From assembly GCA_038532435.1 (NCBI GenBank), contig JBCBAP010000086.1, forward strand, positions 1 to 12,758: a DNA stretch of 12,758 bases, in the 5' to 3' direction. Positions 1 to 6,463 of the stretch are shown here, piece after piece. A model generated the notes under the pieces. That model did not search any database. It was given only the letters and a program-made list of their open reading frames with translations, and had not been told where the DNA came from. Position 1 is the first letter of the stretch, and each line of letters starts with the position of its first letter. This stretch comes from JBCBAP01 sp038532435 (GTDB lineage: Bacteria; Pseudomonadota; Alphaproteobacteria; Rhodobacterales; Rhodobacteraceae). The position numbers and the translations under genes were made by a program.

Positions 1-680
1 AGATCGTTGCGTTCGAAAGCGTTTATTCCATGGACGGTGACATCGCCCCGATCGCGGAGATCTGCGACGTGGCGGAAAAGCACGGCGCGATGACCTACCT
101 CGATGAGGTCCACGCGGTCGGCCTCTACGGCCCCCGCGGTGGCGGCGTCGCTGAGCGGGAAGGGCTTATGGACCGCGTGACCCTGATCGAAGGGACGCTA
201 GGCAAGGCCTTCGGCGTTGTCGGCGGGTATGTGACGGGCTCCGCGAACATGATCGACTTCATCCGCTCGTTCGCCTCCGGTTTCATCTTCACGACGGCCC
301 TGCCGCCGTCCTGCGCCGCCGGTGCACTCGCCTCGATCCGGCATCTCAAGCAGTCGGAGATCGAGCGGATGCAGCAGCAGCGTCAGGTTGCCCGGCTGCG
401 GGCAAAGCTCGACGCCGCGGGCATTCCGCACCTGCCCAACCCGTCCCACATTGTGCCGGTGATGGTGAAGGATCCGGTGAAATGCCGGGAGATTTCCGAC
501 ATCCTGATGCAGGAGCACGGGATCTACGTCCAGCCGATCAATTATCCCACCGTGCCGAAGGGGACGGAGCGTCTGCGCTTCACACCCTCTCCGTTGCACA
601 CCGATGCGGACATCGACCATCTCGTCTCCGCGCTCGGCGAGCTTTGGTCCCAGTGCGCGCTTGCGCGGGCGGTCGCCTGA
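1..680 (+). CDS. hemA: 5-aminolevulinate synthase, 5'-truncated by window edge
   Basis: This is the C-terminal 225 residues of the pyridoxal-phosphate enzyme that condenses glycine and succinyl-CoA to 5-aminolevulinate, the first step of the C4 haem and bacteriochlorophyll pathway. The first whole codon is at base 3 and the stop is TGA at 678-680; the ATG at 30 is internal, because the upstream codons already read as conserved enzyme sequence (IVAFESVYSMDGD). Visible family marks are LDEVHAVG with the cofactor-binding Asp at 102-104, EGTLGKAFG with the Schiff-base Lys at 204-206, and the SFASGFIFTTALPPS block that follows. Family members are about 400 residues, so roughly 175 N-terminal residues are outside the window. 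Possession of this enzyme marks an alphaproteobacterium. Glycine C-acetyltransferase and AONS are related folds, but the long near-identical blocks favour ALAS strongly. Confidence 0.96.
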   Translation, partial: IVAFESVYSMDGDIAPIAEICDVAEKHGAMTYLDEVHAVGLYGPRGGGVAEREGLMDRVTLIEGTLGKAFGVVGGYVTGSANMIDFIRSFASGFIFTTALPPSCAAGALASIRHLKQSEIERMQQQRQVARLRAKLDAAGIPHLPNPSHIVPVMVKDPVKCREISDILMQEHGIYVQPINYPTVPKGTERLRFTPSPLHTDADIDHLVSALGELWSQCALARAVA

Positions 681-774
681 GCCCTTCGTGGGCCCGACCG
701 GTCCGGATCCGTTCAATTGACGACAAAAACCCATGCCCTGCCTCCGGTTGGGCGTGGAATCGGCGTTCAGACGG

Positions 775-798
775 TTTCGGTCATCGATGATTTTGGTC
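775..798 (+). repeat. Short imperfect direct repeat flanking a palindrome, upstream of mgsA
   Basis: Two 8-base copies, TTTCGGTC (775-782) and TTTTGGTC (791-798), differ at one base and are spaced by 8, giving a 16-base period. A perfect 10-base palindrome, TCATCGATGA (781-790), sits between and partly over them. The element lies in the 146-base gap 681-826, 28 bases before the mgsA start, where a promoter and operator would be expected. It may be a regulator site or chance; nothing else in the gap is convincing. Confidence 0.2.
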
Positions 799-813
799 TA
801 AGGCTGTGCGGGT

Positions 814-819
814 AAGGAG
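814..819 (+). promoter_or_regulatory. Shine-Dalgarno site fixing the mgsA start
   Basis: AAGGAG lies 7 bases before the ATG at 827. This is a textbook spacing and decides in favour of that ATG over the in-frame GTG at 806, which lies before the ribosome site. Confidence 0.75.
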
Positions 820-826
820 CCAGCGC

Positions 827-1207
827 ATGCCCGATCAACTTACCTTCGCCCTTGTTGCCCATGATGCTCGCAAGGATGCCCTCGTCGACTGGGCCGGCGT
901 GCATCTCGCGCGGCTGGAAAGGTGCCGGATCGTTGCGACAGGCACGACGGGCGGGCGTTTGAGTGATCAGTACCCGACCCTCGACGTGTACCCGGTCAAG
1001 AGCGGCCCCCTCGGGGGGGATCAGCAGATCGGCGCGATGATCGCGGAGGGCACGCTTGATGCGCTCATTTTCTTCACCGACCCCCTGTCGCCCATGCCCC
1101 ACGATGTGGATGTAAAGGCGCTGACACGGCTCGCCACGGTCTATGACCTGCCCATGGCGTGTAGCGGTGCGACGGCTGACCTTGTGATCCGGGGGCTCGT
1201 GCCGTGA
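827..1207 (+). CDS. mgsA: Methylglyoxal synthase
   Basis: The product, 126 residues, converts dihydroxyacetone phosphate to methylglyoxal and phosphate, a cytoplasmic bypass of lower glycolysis that frees phosphate. All catalytic-site residues known from the E. coli enzyme have counterparts: AHD near the start (His12, Asp13), ATGTTG (37-42, phosphate binding), SGPLGGDQQ with Asp65, FFTDP with Asp85, and PHDVDVKAL with His92 and Asp95. It is shorter than the E. coli protein (152) because both ends are trimmed; the core is complete. The ATG at 827 is chosen because of the ribosome site at 814-819. Its stop overlaps the GTG start of the next gene by 4 bases (1204-1207), so the sensor kinase is probably translated by coupling to it. 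This linkage of a toxic electrophile-producing enzyme to a redox sensor is unusual. Confidence 0.95.
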   Translation: MPDQLTFALVAHDARKDALVDWAGVHLARLERCRIVATGTTGGRLSDQYPTLDVYPVKSGPLGGDQQIGAMIAEGTLDALIFFTDPLSPMPHDVDVKALTRLATVYDLPMACSGATADLVIRGLVP

Positions 1208-2631
1208 CCCTGGATAGTGCGCCGATCTTGAGCAACGACGCCCGGTCCGACTGGGTGCGTCTGCAGACGCTGCTGGCGCTGCGCTGGCTCGCTGTTGCGG
1301 GACAGATCGCTGCCGTTCTGGTCAGCTACTTCATCTTCGATGTGGAGCTGCGGGTCGATCTCTGCCTCTTCGTCATCCTGCTGTCGGTCGCATTCAATCT
1401 GGTCGCGGTTCTGGTGCTGCCGGAGACCAAGCGCCTGTCCGAGGCGTCGACGACGCTGACGCTCTTTTTCGACCTCACCCAGCTCGGGGCGTTGCTCTAT
1501 CTCACCGGCGGTGTCACGAACCCTTTCGTGATCCTCATCATCGCCCCGGTCGTCATCTCCGCGACCGCGCTGACCCTGCGCGCCACGCTCTTTCTGGGGG
1601 CTGTCGCGGTGGTGCTGACCTCGGTTCTCACCCAGGTGTACCTGCCGCTCACGCTTGCGGGCGGTGTCGAGCTGGACCTGCCGGTGATCTACATCTTCGG
1701 CATGTGGCTCGCGATCCTGATCGCGGTGATCTTCCTCGGGGCCTACGCGCGACGGGTGACGGTCGAGAGTTTTTCAATGTCCCAGGCGCTTGTCGCGACC
1801 CAGCTCGCCCTGTCGCGGGAGCAGCGGCTGTCCGCCCTCGGTGGGGTGGTGGCCGCGGCGGCCCATGAGCTGGGCACGCCGCTTGCCACGATCAAGCTTG
1901 CATCCTCCGAGCTTGCCGACGAGCTCAAGGATCTCGACGTGGATCCCCAGCTTGTGGAGGACGCGCAGCTCATCTGCGCGCAGACCGACCGGTGTCGGGA
2001 AATCCTGCGGGACATGGGCCGTGCGGGGAAGGATGACAACCACCTGCGCTTCGCCCCGATCTCCGCTGTGATTGCCGAAGCTGCCGAGCCTCATCAGGAC
2101 CGGGGACGGCGCTTGATCGTGCGCATCGACGGGGAAGTGGACGGGGCCGGAGATGCGGATCAGCCGGTGATCACCCGGCGGCCGGAGATCATCCATGGTT
2201 TGCGCAATCTCATTCAGAATGCGGTCGATTTCGCCACGAGCACGGTCTGGATCGATGTGGACTGGGACGAGACGATCCTGCGGATCGCCGTCAGCGATGA
2301 CGGCCCGGGCTATCCCGCCGGCATCATCGGCCGACTGGGCGACCCGTTCCTGCGCAGGCGCAGCGGTGGGACAGCGCCACGGCGGCCCGGTTACGAAGGC
2401 ATGGGGCTCGGCCTTTTCATCGCGAAGACCTTGCTGGAGCGTGCGGGCTGCCGCCTCACCTTTGCCAATGGACGCCACAGTCCCGCCGGTTCCGCGCCGC
2501 CCGTGGAGCTTGCGCGAGGCAGCGGTGCGGTCGTCGAATGCGTCTGGGATCGCGCTTCCGTCGAGCTCGATCGGGAGACCCTGCGCCGTCCGTTAGGTAG
2601 CAACATGCCACAAACGTTAAAGGATTATTAA
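1204..2631 (+). CDS. regB: RegB/PrrB/ActS-family redox-sensing histidine kinase
   Basis: A membrane sensor kinase of 475 residues. About six hydrophobic segments can be seen (roughly 27-45, 52-72, 82-100, 107-126, 127-148, 158-181). The loop motif GGVTNPF (102-108) matches the GGxxNPF ubiquinone-sensing motif of RegB. The H box, AAAAHELGTPLATIK, carries the phosphorylated His221; QTDRCREIL holds Cys264, the likely equivalent of the redox-active Cys of R. capsulatus RegB, with Cys258 close by. The ATP-binding part has an N box with Asn339, DDGPG (365-369) and GMGLGL near 399-404. In the family, RegB phosphorylates RegA to control photosynthesis, respiration, nitrogen and carbon fixation genes when quinones are reduced. 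The GTG start overlaps the mgsA stop and has only a weak G-rich ribosome site at 1191-1195. No senC or regA is in the window, so its partner is presumably elsewhere. Family call is strong; the physiological targets are inferred. Confidence 0.92.
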   Translation: MTLDSAPILSNDARSDWVRLQTLLALRWLAVAGQIAAVLVSYFIFDVELRVDLCLFVILLSVAFNLVAVLVLPETKRLSEASTTLTLFFDLTQLGALLYLTGGVTNPFVILIIAPVVISATALTLRATLFLGAVAVVLTSVLTQVYLPLTLAGGVELDLPVIYIFGMWLAILIAVIFLGAYARRVTVESFSMSQALVATQLALSREQRLSALGGVVAAAAHELGTPLATIKLASSELADELKDLDVDPQLVEDAQLICAQTDRCREILRDMGRAGKDDNHLRFAPISAVIAEAAEPHQDRGRRLIVRIDGEVDGAGDADQPVITRRPEIIHGLRNLIQNAVDFATSTVWIDVDWDETILRIAVSDDGPGYPAGIIGRLGDPFLRRRSGGTAPRRPGYEGMGLGLFIAKTLLERAGCRLTFANGRHSPAGSAPPVELARGSGAVVECVWDRASVELDRETLRRPLGSNMPQTLKDY

Positions 2632-2635
2632 CCAT
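2617..2635 (+). promoter_or_regulatory. Putative CtrA-binding box upstream of the DivL-like gene
   Basis: The sequence is TTAA, the 7 bases AGGATTA, then TTAACCAT: an exact match to the alphaproteobacterial CtrA consensus TTAA-N7-TTAA and to the extended half-site TTAACCAT. It overlaps the last five codons of the regB-like gene and ends 41 bases before the next start codon. If the second half-site serves as the -35 region (2628-2633), AACTAT at 2651-2656 lies 17 bases downstream as a weak -10, which would give a very short leader before GTG 2677. I noticed no other TTAA in this GC-rich window, so the pairing at exactly the right spacing is unlikely to be chance. Binding itself is inferred. 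Confidence 0.55.
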
Positions 2636-2676
2636 TCCCCGGTACCGCTGAACTATCGGGGCAATGGGACAGATAC

Positions 2677-4176
2677 GTGTTTGGGCTGGAAGATGCGCCA
2701 TTGTTGGCGCAGATACTTCAATTTGGGCGTGAGGTTGGCGTTCTCCTACTGGGTATCGGGTGCGTTATCCTTGCTCTGTCGCTCACGCGGGTCATCAGGT
2801 CCTCCTCATCCAGCCCGTTCGGGGAAAGCCTGCTTGCCAGGGCTCAGCGCCGCGCTTCCGACGAAACCTACATCATTGACAACGGTCATGTGATCTCCGC
2901 GACCCACGGGGATCGGGGGGAGGTCGGCTTCGCCGCCCTGCTCGCGCGCTTCGGTCAGGCGCTTGCCGTTCCTCTGCGCCGGATGATCCGGGAGGGGACG
3001 CCGTTCGTGGCGACCATCGCCGACAGCAACGGCATTCTCCACCTTCTCCGCGGCGCGCCCATGGGGCCCACGCCCGTGCTTTGGATCACCAGTTGTGAGA
3101 CGTCAGCGGGCAGAATGATGCCGCAGACCGGCCCGTCCACGAAAGACGCCGAAGGGATGGAGATTGCCCTGCGCGCCGCGCCCCTGCGGACCTGGTCGGA
3201 GGATGGGGAGGGGCGCCTTCTTTGGTCAAATATTGAGGCGCCCAGCACCGATCCCGAGCTTGCAGCCCTGCGTGCCGCCCTGCCAGAGGACGGAAAGGGC
3301 AGGGTGAGGATTGAGGGTGGCGGAACAGCCGCCTGGTTCGACCTGACCAGCACCCGGCTCGGCGATGCGCGCATGGTGTTTGCGCAGCCCGCGGACGCAG
3401 TGGTGGAGGCGGAAGCGGCGCTTGGCCGGTTCCTCGAGACGCTGACAGAGACGTTCGCGCATCTGCCCATCGGGCTTGCGATCTTCGACCGGACACGGGA
3501 GCTCGGCGTGTTCAATCCTGCCCTGTCGGACCTGCTGAGCCTCGACCCGGTCTGGCTCGCGAACCGGCCCAGCCTGCGGGACGTGCTCGACCGGCTCCGT
3601 GACACCCGGCAGATCCCCGACCAGCGCGACTTTGCGAGCTGGCGGGAACGGCTGATGACGCTGGAGAAGGACGCCGAAAGCGGTGCCTATGACGAGGCAT
3701 GGCTGCTGCCGTCCGGCCGCACGCTCCGGGTCAGCGGACGGCCGCATCCCCAGGGCGCGGTCGCCTTCCTCTTCGAGGACATTACCCCAACCGTGACGCT
3801 GGAAGAAACCTATCGGGAGGCGCTCGATCTGCGGCAGACCGCGCTCGACCGGATCCCGGATCCGCTGATCATGTTCGACAGCTCCGGCACAGCCATCCTC
3901 GTCAACGAGGCCTACCGGGCGCGGTTGCCGGTGCCTGAGGCACCTCTGAAGGTGCAAGACTTCGTCCATCTCTGGCAGGAGCGGTTGGGCTGGACGCTGA
4001 TCTTCTCAAAGCTCGAAACTTTCGTGACGTCCGGCGAGGCGAACCGCCAGCCCTTCGTCGATGTGCTGGGATCGGATGCGGAGGTCTTCGTGGCACCCCT
4101 CCCCGGTGGAGGAACGCTGGTAACGCTCACGGGTGATCTCAACCCGAACCGTTCCATCGCCACCGCGCGGGCCTGA
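2677..4176 (+). CDS. divL: Membrane-anchored PAS-domain protein, probable kinase-less DivL
   Basis: A 499-residue protein with one N-terminal membrane segment (about 19-37) followed by a cytoplasmic part that looks like PAS repeats: a degenerate one near 165-242 (APLRTWSEDGEGRLLWSN), a clear one near 250-372 (PIGLAIFDR through FLFEDIT), and a last one near 389-485 (IPDPLIMFDSSG). There is no H box, N box or glycine-rich ATP motif, so it cannot be a kinase by itself. Position directly before tsaE-amgK-murU-addB-addA recalls divL of Caulobacter, and the DivL of Rhodobacter capsulatus has been described as a PAS-domain protein acting on the CckA-ChpT-CtrA relay, which governs motility and gene transfer agent production. 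The gene symbol is therefore an inference from architecture and context. The GTG at 2677 is the first usual start codon after the regB stop in this frame; no good ribosome site precedes it. A CtrA box lies just upstream. Confidence 0.7.
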   Translation: MFGLEDAPLLAQILQFGREVGVLLLGIGCVILALSLTRVIRSSSSSPFGESLLARAQRRASDETYIIDNGHVISATHGDRGEVGFAALLARFGQALAVPLRRMIREGTPFVATIADSNGILHLLRGAPMGPTPVLWITSCETSAGRMMPQTGPSTKDAEGMEIALRAAPLRTWSEDGEGRLLWSNIEAPSTDPELAALRAALPEDGKGRVRIEGGGTAAWFDLTSTRLGDARMVFAQPADAVVEAEAALGRFLETLTETFAHLPIGLAIFDRTRELGVFNPALSDLLSLDPVWLANRPSLRDVLDRLRDTRQIPDQRDFASWRERLMTLEKDAESGAYDEAWLLPSGRTLRVSGRPHPQGAVAFLFEDITPTVTLEETYREALDLRQTALDRIPDPLIMFDSSGTAILVNEAYRARLPVPEAPLKVQDFVHLWQERLGWTLIFSKLETFVTSGEANRQPFVDVLGSDAEVFVAPLPGGGTLVTLTGDLNPNRSIATARA

Positions 4177-4247
4177 TGTGCCGGCCGGATCGCAGCTTCC
4201 CATTGTCTGCCTCCACCCCAACCTGTAGCGTGAGGATGACGCGACTC

Positions 4248-4260
4248 CACAGCATCTGTG
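4248..4260 (+). repeat. Small inverted repeat containing the tsaE start codon
   Basis: CACAG (4248-4252) and CTGTG (4256-4260) are perfect inverted copies separated by CAT. The last three bases are the GTG start of tsaE, so in RNA the start codon would be paired in a 5-bp stem with a 3-base loop. No ribosome site is seen within 12 bases upstream. The 81-base gap 4177-4257 holds nothing else I can support. Confidence 0.3.
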
Positions 4261-4746
4261 ACGGAATTGGCCACAGGACTTCTCCATCTGACGACCCCGG
4301 CGGCAACCGATGCGCTCGCCGCGAGCCTCGCCCCGCGGCTGGGTGTCGGTGACGCTGTTCTGCTGCACGGCGTTGTCGGCGCAGGCAAATCCCACCTCGC
4401 GCGCGCGCTCATTCGGGCACGCGCGGGGGAGGTGGGGGATATTCCTTCCCCGACCTTCACGCTCGTCCAGACCTACCCGGCAGAGGATCTGGAGATCTGG
4501 CATCTCGACCTTTACCGACTGAGCGACGTGCAGGAGGTCGAGGAACTGGGCCTCGCTGACGCGCTCACCGATGCGCTCTGCCTCATCGAGTGGCCGGACC
4601 GGCTCGGCCCGCTGCGCCCCACGCGGACGCTTGATCTGCGTCTTGAACTGGGGGAGGCGGATACGGCCCGTGTGCTGCACTGGGCCACGGAGGGCGACGG
4701 TTGGGACGCGGTGGAAAAGATCCTCACGGAAGGTGTTGCCGCATGA
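4258..4746 (+). CDS. tsaE: tRNA threonylcarbamoyladenosine synthesis ATPase TsaE
   Basis: A cytoplasmic P-loop ATPase of 162 residues that works with TsaD and TsaB in making the universal t6A37 modification of ANN-decoding tRNAs. The Walker A is GVVGAGKSHLAR with Lys44; Ser45 takes the place of the more common Thr. Other family marks are PSPTFTLV (63-70, switch-like), WHLDLYRL (81-88, Asp84) and LIEWPDRL (109-116, Glu111), the Glu-Trp-Pro signature. The length is usual for the family. In-frame TGA codons at 4231-4233 and 4237-4239 exclude a longer form, so GTG 4258 is the likely start (TTG 4267 is a poorer option). Its stop overlaps the next start as ATGA. It begins a coupled run of five genes reaching the window end. 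Confidence 0.95.
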   Translation: MTELATGLLHLTTPAATDALAASLAPRLGVGDAVLLHGVVGAGKSHLARALIRARAGEVGDIPSPTFTLVQTYPAEDLEIWHLDLYRLSDVQEVEELGLADALTDALCLIEWPDRLGPLRPTRTLDLRLELGEADTARVLHWATEGDGWDAVEKILTEGVAA

Positions 4747-5771
4747 CCCGGGATGCCCAGATCGACGCGTTTCTGGCAGCAGCCGGATGGGGAGCGGCAG
4801 AGCGTTTCCCCCTCGCGGGCGACGCTTCAACCCGGCGGTACACCCGGCTGCGGAAGGGGGACGCTCGGGCGATGTTGATGGACGCGCCGTTCGCCACACC
4901 GGTGCCGGAGCCGACCCCCCCCTACATCGCCACGGACCCGCGCCCGTTCGTCGCCATCACCCGGTCCTTGCGCGCGCTGGGCCTCTCCGCGCCGGAGGTG
5001 CTGGCGGAGGATCTGGAGGCGGGCTTCCTTCTCATCGAGGATCTCGGGCACGCGCTCTACGCGAGCGAGATCGCTGCGGATCCGGCATTGGAGATGCCAT
5101 ACTACGCCGGAGCGATTGACGTGCTGGCCCGGCTTCATGGTTCGGATGCCGCCCGCGGTTTTGACCTGCCGCCCTATGATGTCCCGACGTCGGTCTTCGA
5201 GGCCGCCCTCGCGCTCGACTGGTACGCGGCACCGGACGCCCCGGTCGGGCAGGCGGATCGGGCGGAGATCCTTGCGGAGATCACCGCCCTGACCTCCCTC
5301 GACAGCACGGTCGTTCCGGTGCTGAGGGATTATCACGCGGAAAATCTGCTCTGGCTGCCCGACAGAAAGGATGAGGCGCGCGTGGGTCTTCTCGACTATC
5401 AGGATGCGTTGATGGGCGCGCCGGCCTATGACTTTGTCTCCCTGCTTGAGGATGCACGGCGGGATGTGTCGGAGCCGGTCCGGGAGGCCATGCTGCGCCG
5501 CTACCTTGACAGGACCGGCGGTGTGGAGGCGGCGCTGTCCGCTCAGGTCGCCCGCTGGGGCGCGCAGCGAAACCTGAAGATCCTCGGCATCTTCGCCCGC
5601 CTCAATCGGCGGGACGGGAAGCCGCGCTATTTGCCGATGCTGCCCCGGGTCTGGGCGCATCTGGAGCGCGACCTGAGCCATCCGGACCTCGCCACCCTGT
5701 CGGCGCAGGTCCGCAAGGTCCTGCCCCCGCCGACCGAGGCGCATATCGCGGCGCTGAGGCGGGGCGGATGA
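4743..5771 (+). CDS. amgK: Anomeric N-acetylmuramate/N-acetylglucosamine kinase (aminoglycoside phosphotransferase fold)
   Basis: A 342-residue kinase that phosphorylates the anomeric carbon of MurNAc or GlcNAc recovered from the cell wall, the first step of the AmgK-MurU recycling route that bypasses fosfomycin-sensitive UDP-MurNAc synthesis. Visible marks are GDASTRRYTRL (26-36), typical of this branch, LLIEDLG near residue 98, the catalytic loop RDYHAENLLW with Asp196 and Asn201, and the metal-binding LLDYQDA with Asp218. It starts at the ATG at 4743, overlapping the tsaE stop as ATGA, with GGAAGG at 4728-4733 as ribosome site; the upstream in-frame GTG at 4701 lies inside tsaE and is rejected. 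The next gene, murU, supports the recycling role. Substrate preference is inferred from family and context, since the fold also includes antibiotic and choline kinases. Confidence 0.9.
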   Translation: MTRDAQIDAFLAAAGWGAAERFPLAGDASTRRYTRLRKGDARAMLMDAPFATPVPEPTPPYIATDPRPFVAITRSLRALGLSAPEVLAEDLEAGFLLIEDLGHALYASEIAADPALEMPYYAGAIDVLARLHGSDAARGFDLPPYDVPTSVFEAALALDWYAAPDAPVGQADRAEILAEITALTSLDSTVVPVLRDYHAENLLWLPDRKDEARVGLLDYQDALMGAPAYDFVSLLEDARRDVSEPVREAMLRRYLDRTGGVEAALSAQVARWGAQRNLKILGIFARLNRRDGKPRYLPMLPRVWAHLERDLSHPDLATLSAQVRKVLPPPTEAHIAALRRGG

Positions 5772-6463
5772 TGCCGCCGCTCATGCTCTTCGCCGCGGGG
5801 CGCGGCACCCGGATGGGGTCGCTCACCCGCGCGCGTCCAAAACCGCTTATCCCGGTGGCGGGACGGCCGTTGGTCGATCATGCTCTCGATCTGGCGCGGG
5901 AGGCGGGGGTCACGCGGATCGTTGCCAACACCCACTACCTTGCCGCGCAGATGGAGGCGCATCTCCACCCGCACGACGTCATCACCCACCGGGAAAGCGT
6001 TCTCCTGGAGACCGGAGGGGGACTGAAGGCGGCGCTCGACAGGCTGGGTGGCGATCCCGTGTTCACCCTGAACGCGGATGCGGTGTGGGCCGGGGGGTCC
6101 AACCCGCTCACACGTTTGCACGGGACCTGGCATGAGGGATGCGAAGGGCTTCTCCTTCTGGTCCCACGACGGGATGCGGTTTCCCATACCGGGGCGGGGG
6201 ATTTCCACCTCCGGCCCGACGGGCGTCTGCAGCGACGCGGTGTGGAGCTGGAGGCGGACTATGTCTACGCCGGGGCGCAACTGCTGCGGACCGGTCCGGT
6301 GGCGGGCATGCCCGGGGATGCCTTTTCGCTCAACGCCGTGTGGGACGGGATGCTCGCGCGGGGGACGCTCTACGGCGTCGTGCATGACGGGCGATGGGCG
6401 GATGTCGGGCGGCCCGAGGGGATCGCGGCGGCGGAGGCGATGCTCGACGGGGTGGACCCATGA
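5768..6463 (+). CDS. murU: N-acetylmuramate-1-phosphate uridylyltransferase
   Basis: A 231-residue nucleotidyltransferase that makes UDP-MurNAc (or the GlcNAc form) from the sugar-1-phosphate delivered by AmgK. The N-terminal nucleotide-binding loop is LFAAGRGTRMGSL (7-19), followed by RPKPLIPVAGRPL with Lys25. LLETGGGLKAAL (79-90) matches the sugar-binding stretch, and NADAVW holds the metal-binding Asp104. The length fits MurU, which lacks the C-terminal acetyltransferase part of GlmU. Two ATG codons in a row (5768 and 5771) are possible starts; the first makes an ATGA overlap with amgK. Its stop in turn overlaps the addB start. Other sugar-phosphate nucleotidyltransferases share this fold, and the amgK neighbour is the main reason for the MurU name. 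Confidence 0.9.
   Translation: MMPPLMLFAAGRGTRMGSLTRARPKPLIPVAGRPLVDHALDLAREAGVTRIVANTHYLAAQMEAHLHPHDVITHRESVLLETGGGLKAALDRLGGDPVFTLNADAVWAGGSNPLTRLHGTWHEGCEGLLLLVPRRDAVSHTGAGDFHLRPDGRLQRRGVELEADYVYAGAQLLRTGPVAGMPGDAFSLNAVWDGMLARGTLYGVVHDGRWADVGRPEGIAAAEAMLDGVDP

Noticed and set aside
681..693. Possible terminator hairpin after hemA: GCCC, loop TTCGT, GGGC
   Set aside because: The stem is only 4 bp and no run of T follows, so it does not qualify as an intrinsic terminator.
717..745. TTGACG at 717-722 as a -35 box for mgsA
   Set aside because: At 16-18 bases spacing the downstream hexamers are GC-rich (around TGCCTCCG) and do not resemble a -10 box.
806..826. GTG at 806 as the mgsA start
   Set aside because: It precedes the good ribosome site AAGGAG at 814-819, which is correctly spaced for ATG 827; the extra residues match nothing in the family.
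2637..2661. CCCCG / CGGGG inverted repeat between regB and the DivL-like gene, considered as a terminator
   Set aside because: It has a 5-bp stem with a 15-base loop and no T-run, and would sit within the proposed CtrA-driven promoter.
4701..4742. In-frame GTG at 4701 as the amgK start
   Set aside because: It lies inside tsaE, whereas ATG 4743 forms the ATGA overlap seen at the following junctions and gives an N-terminus like other family members.
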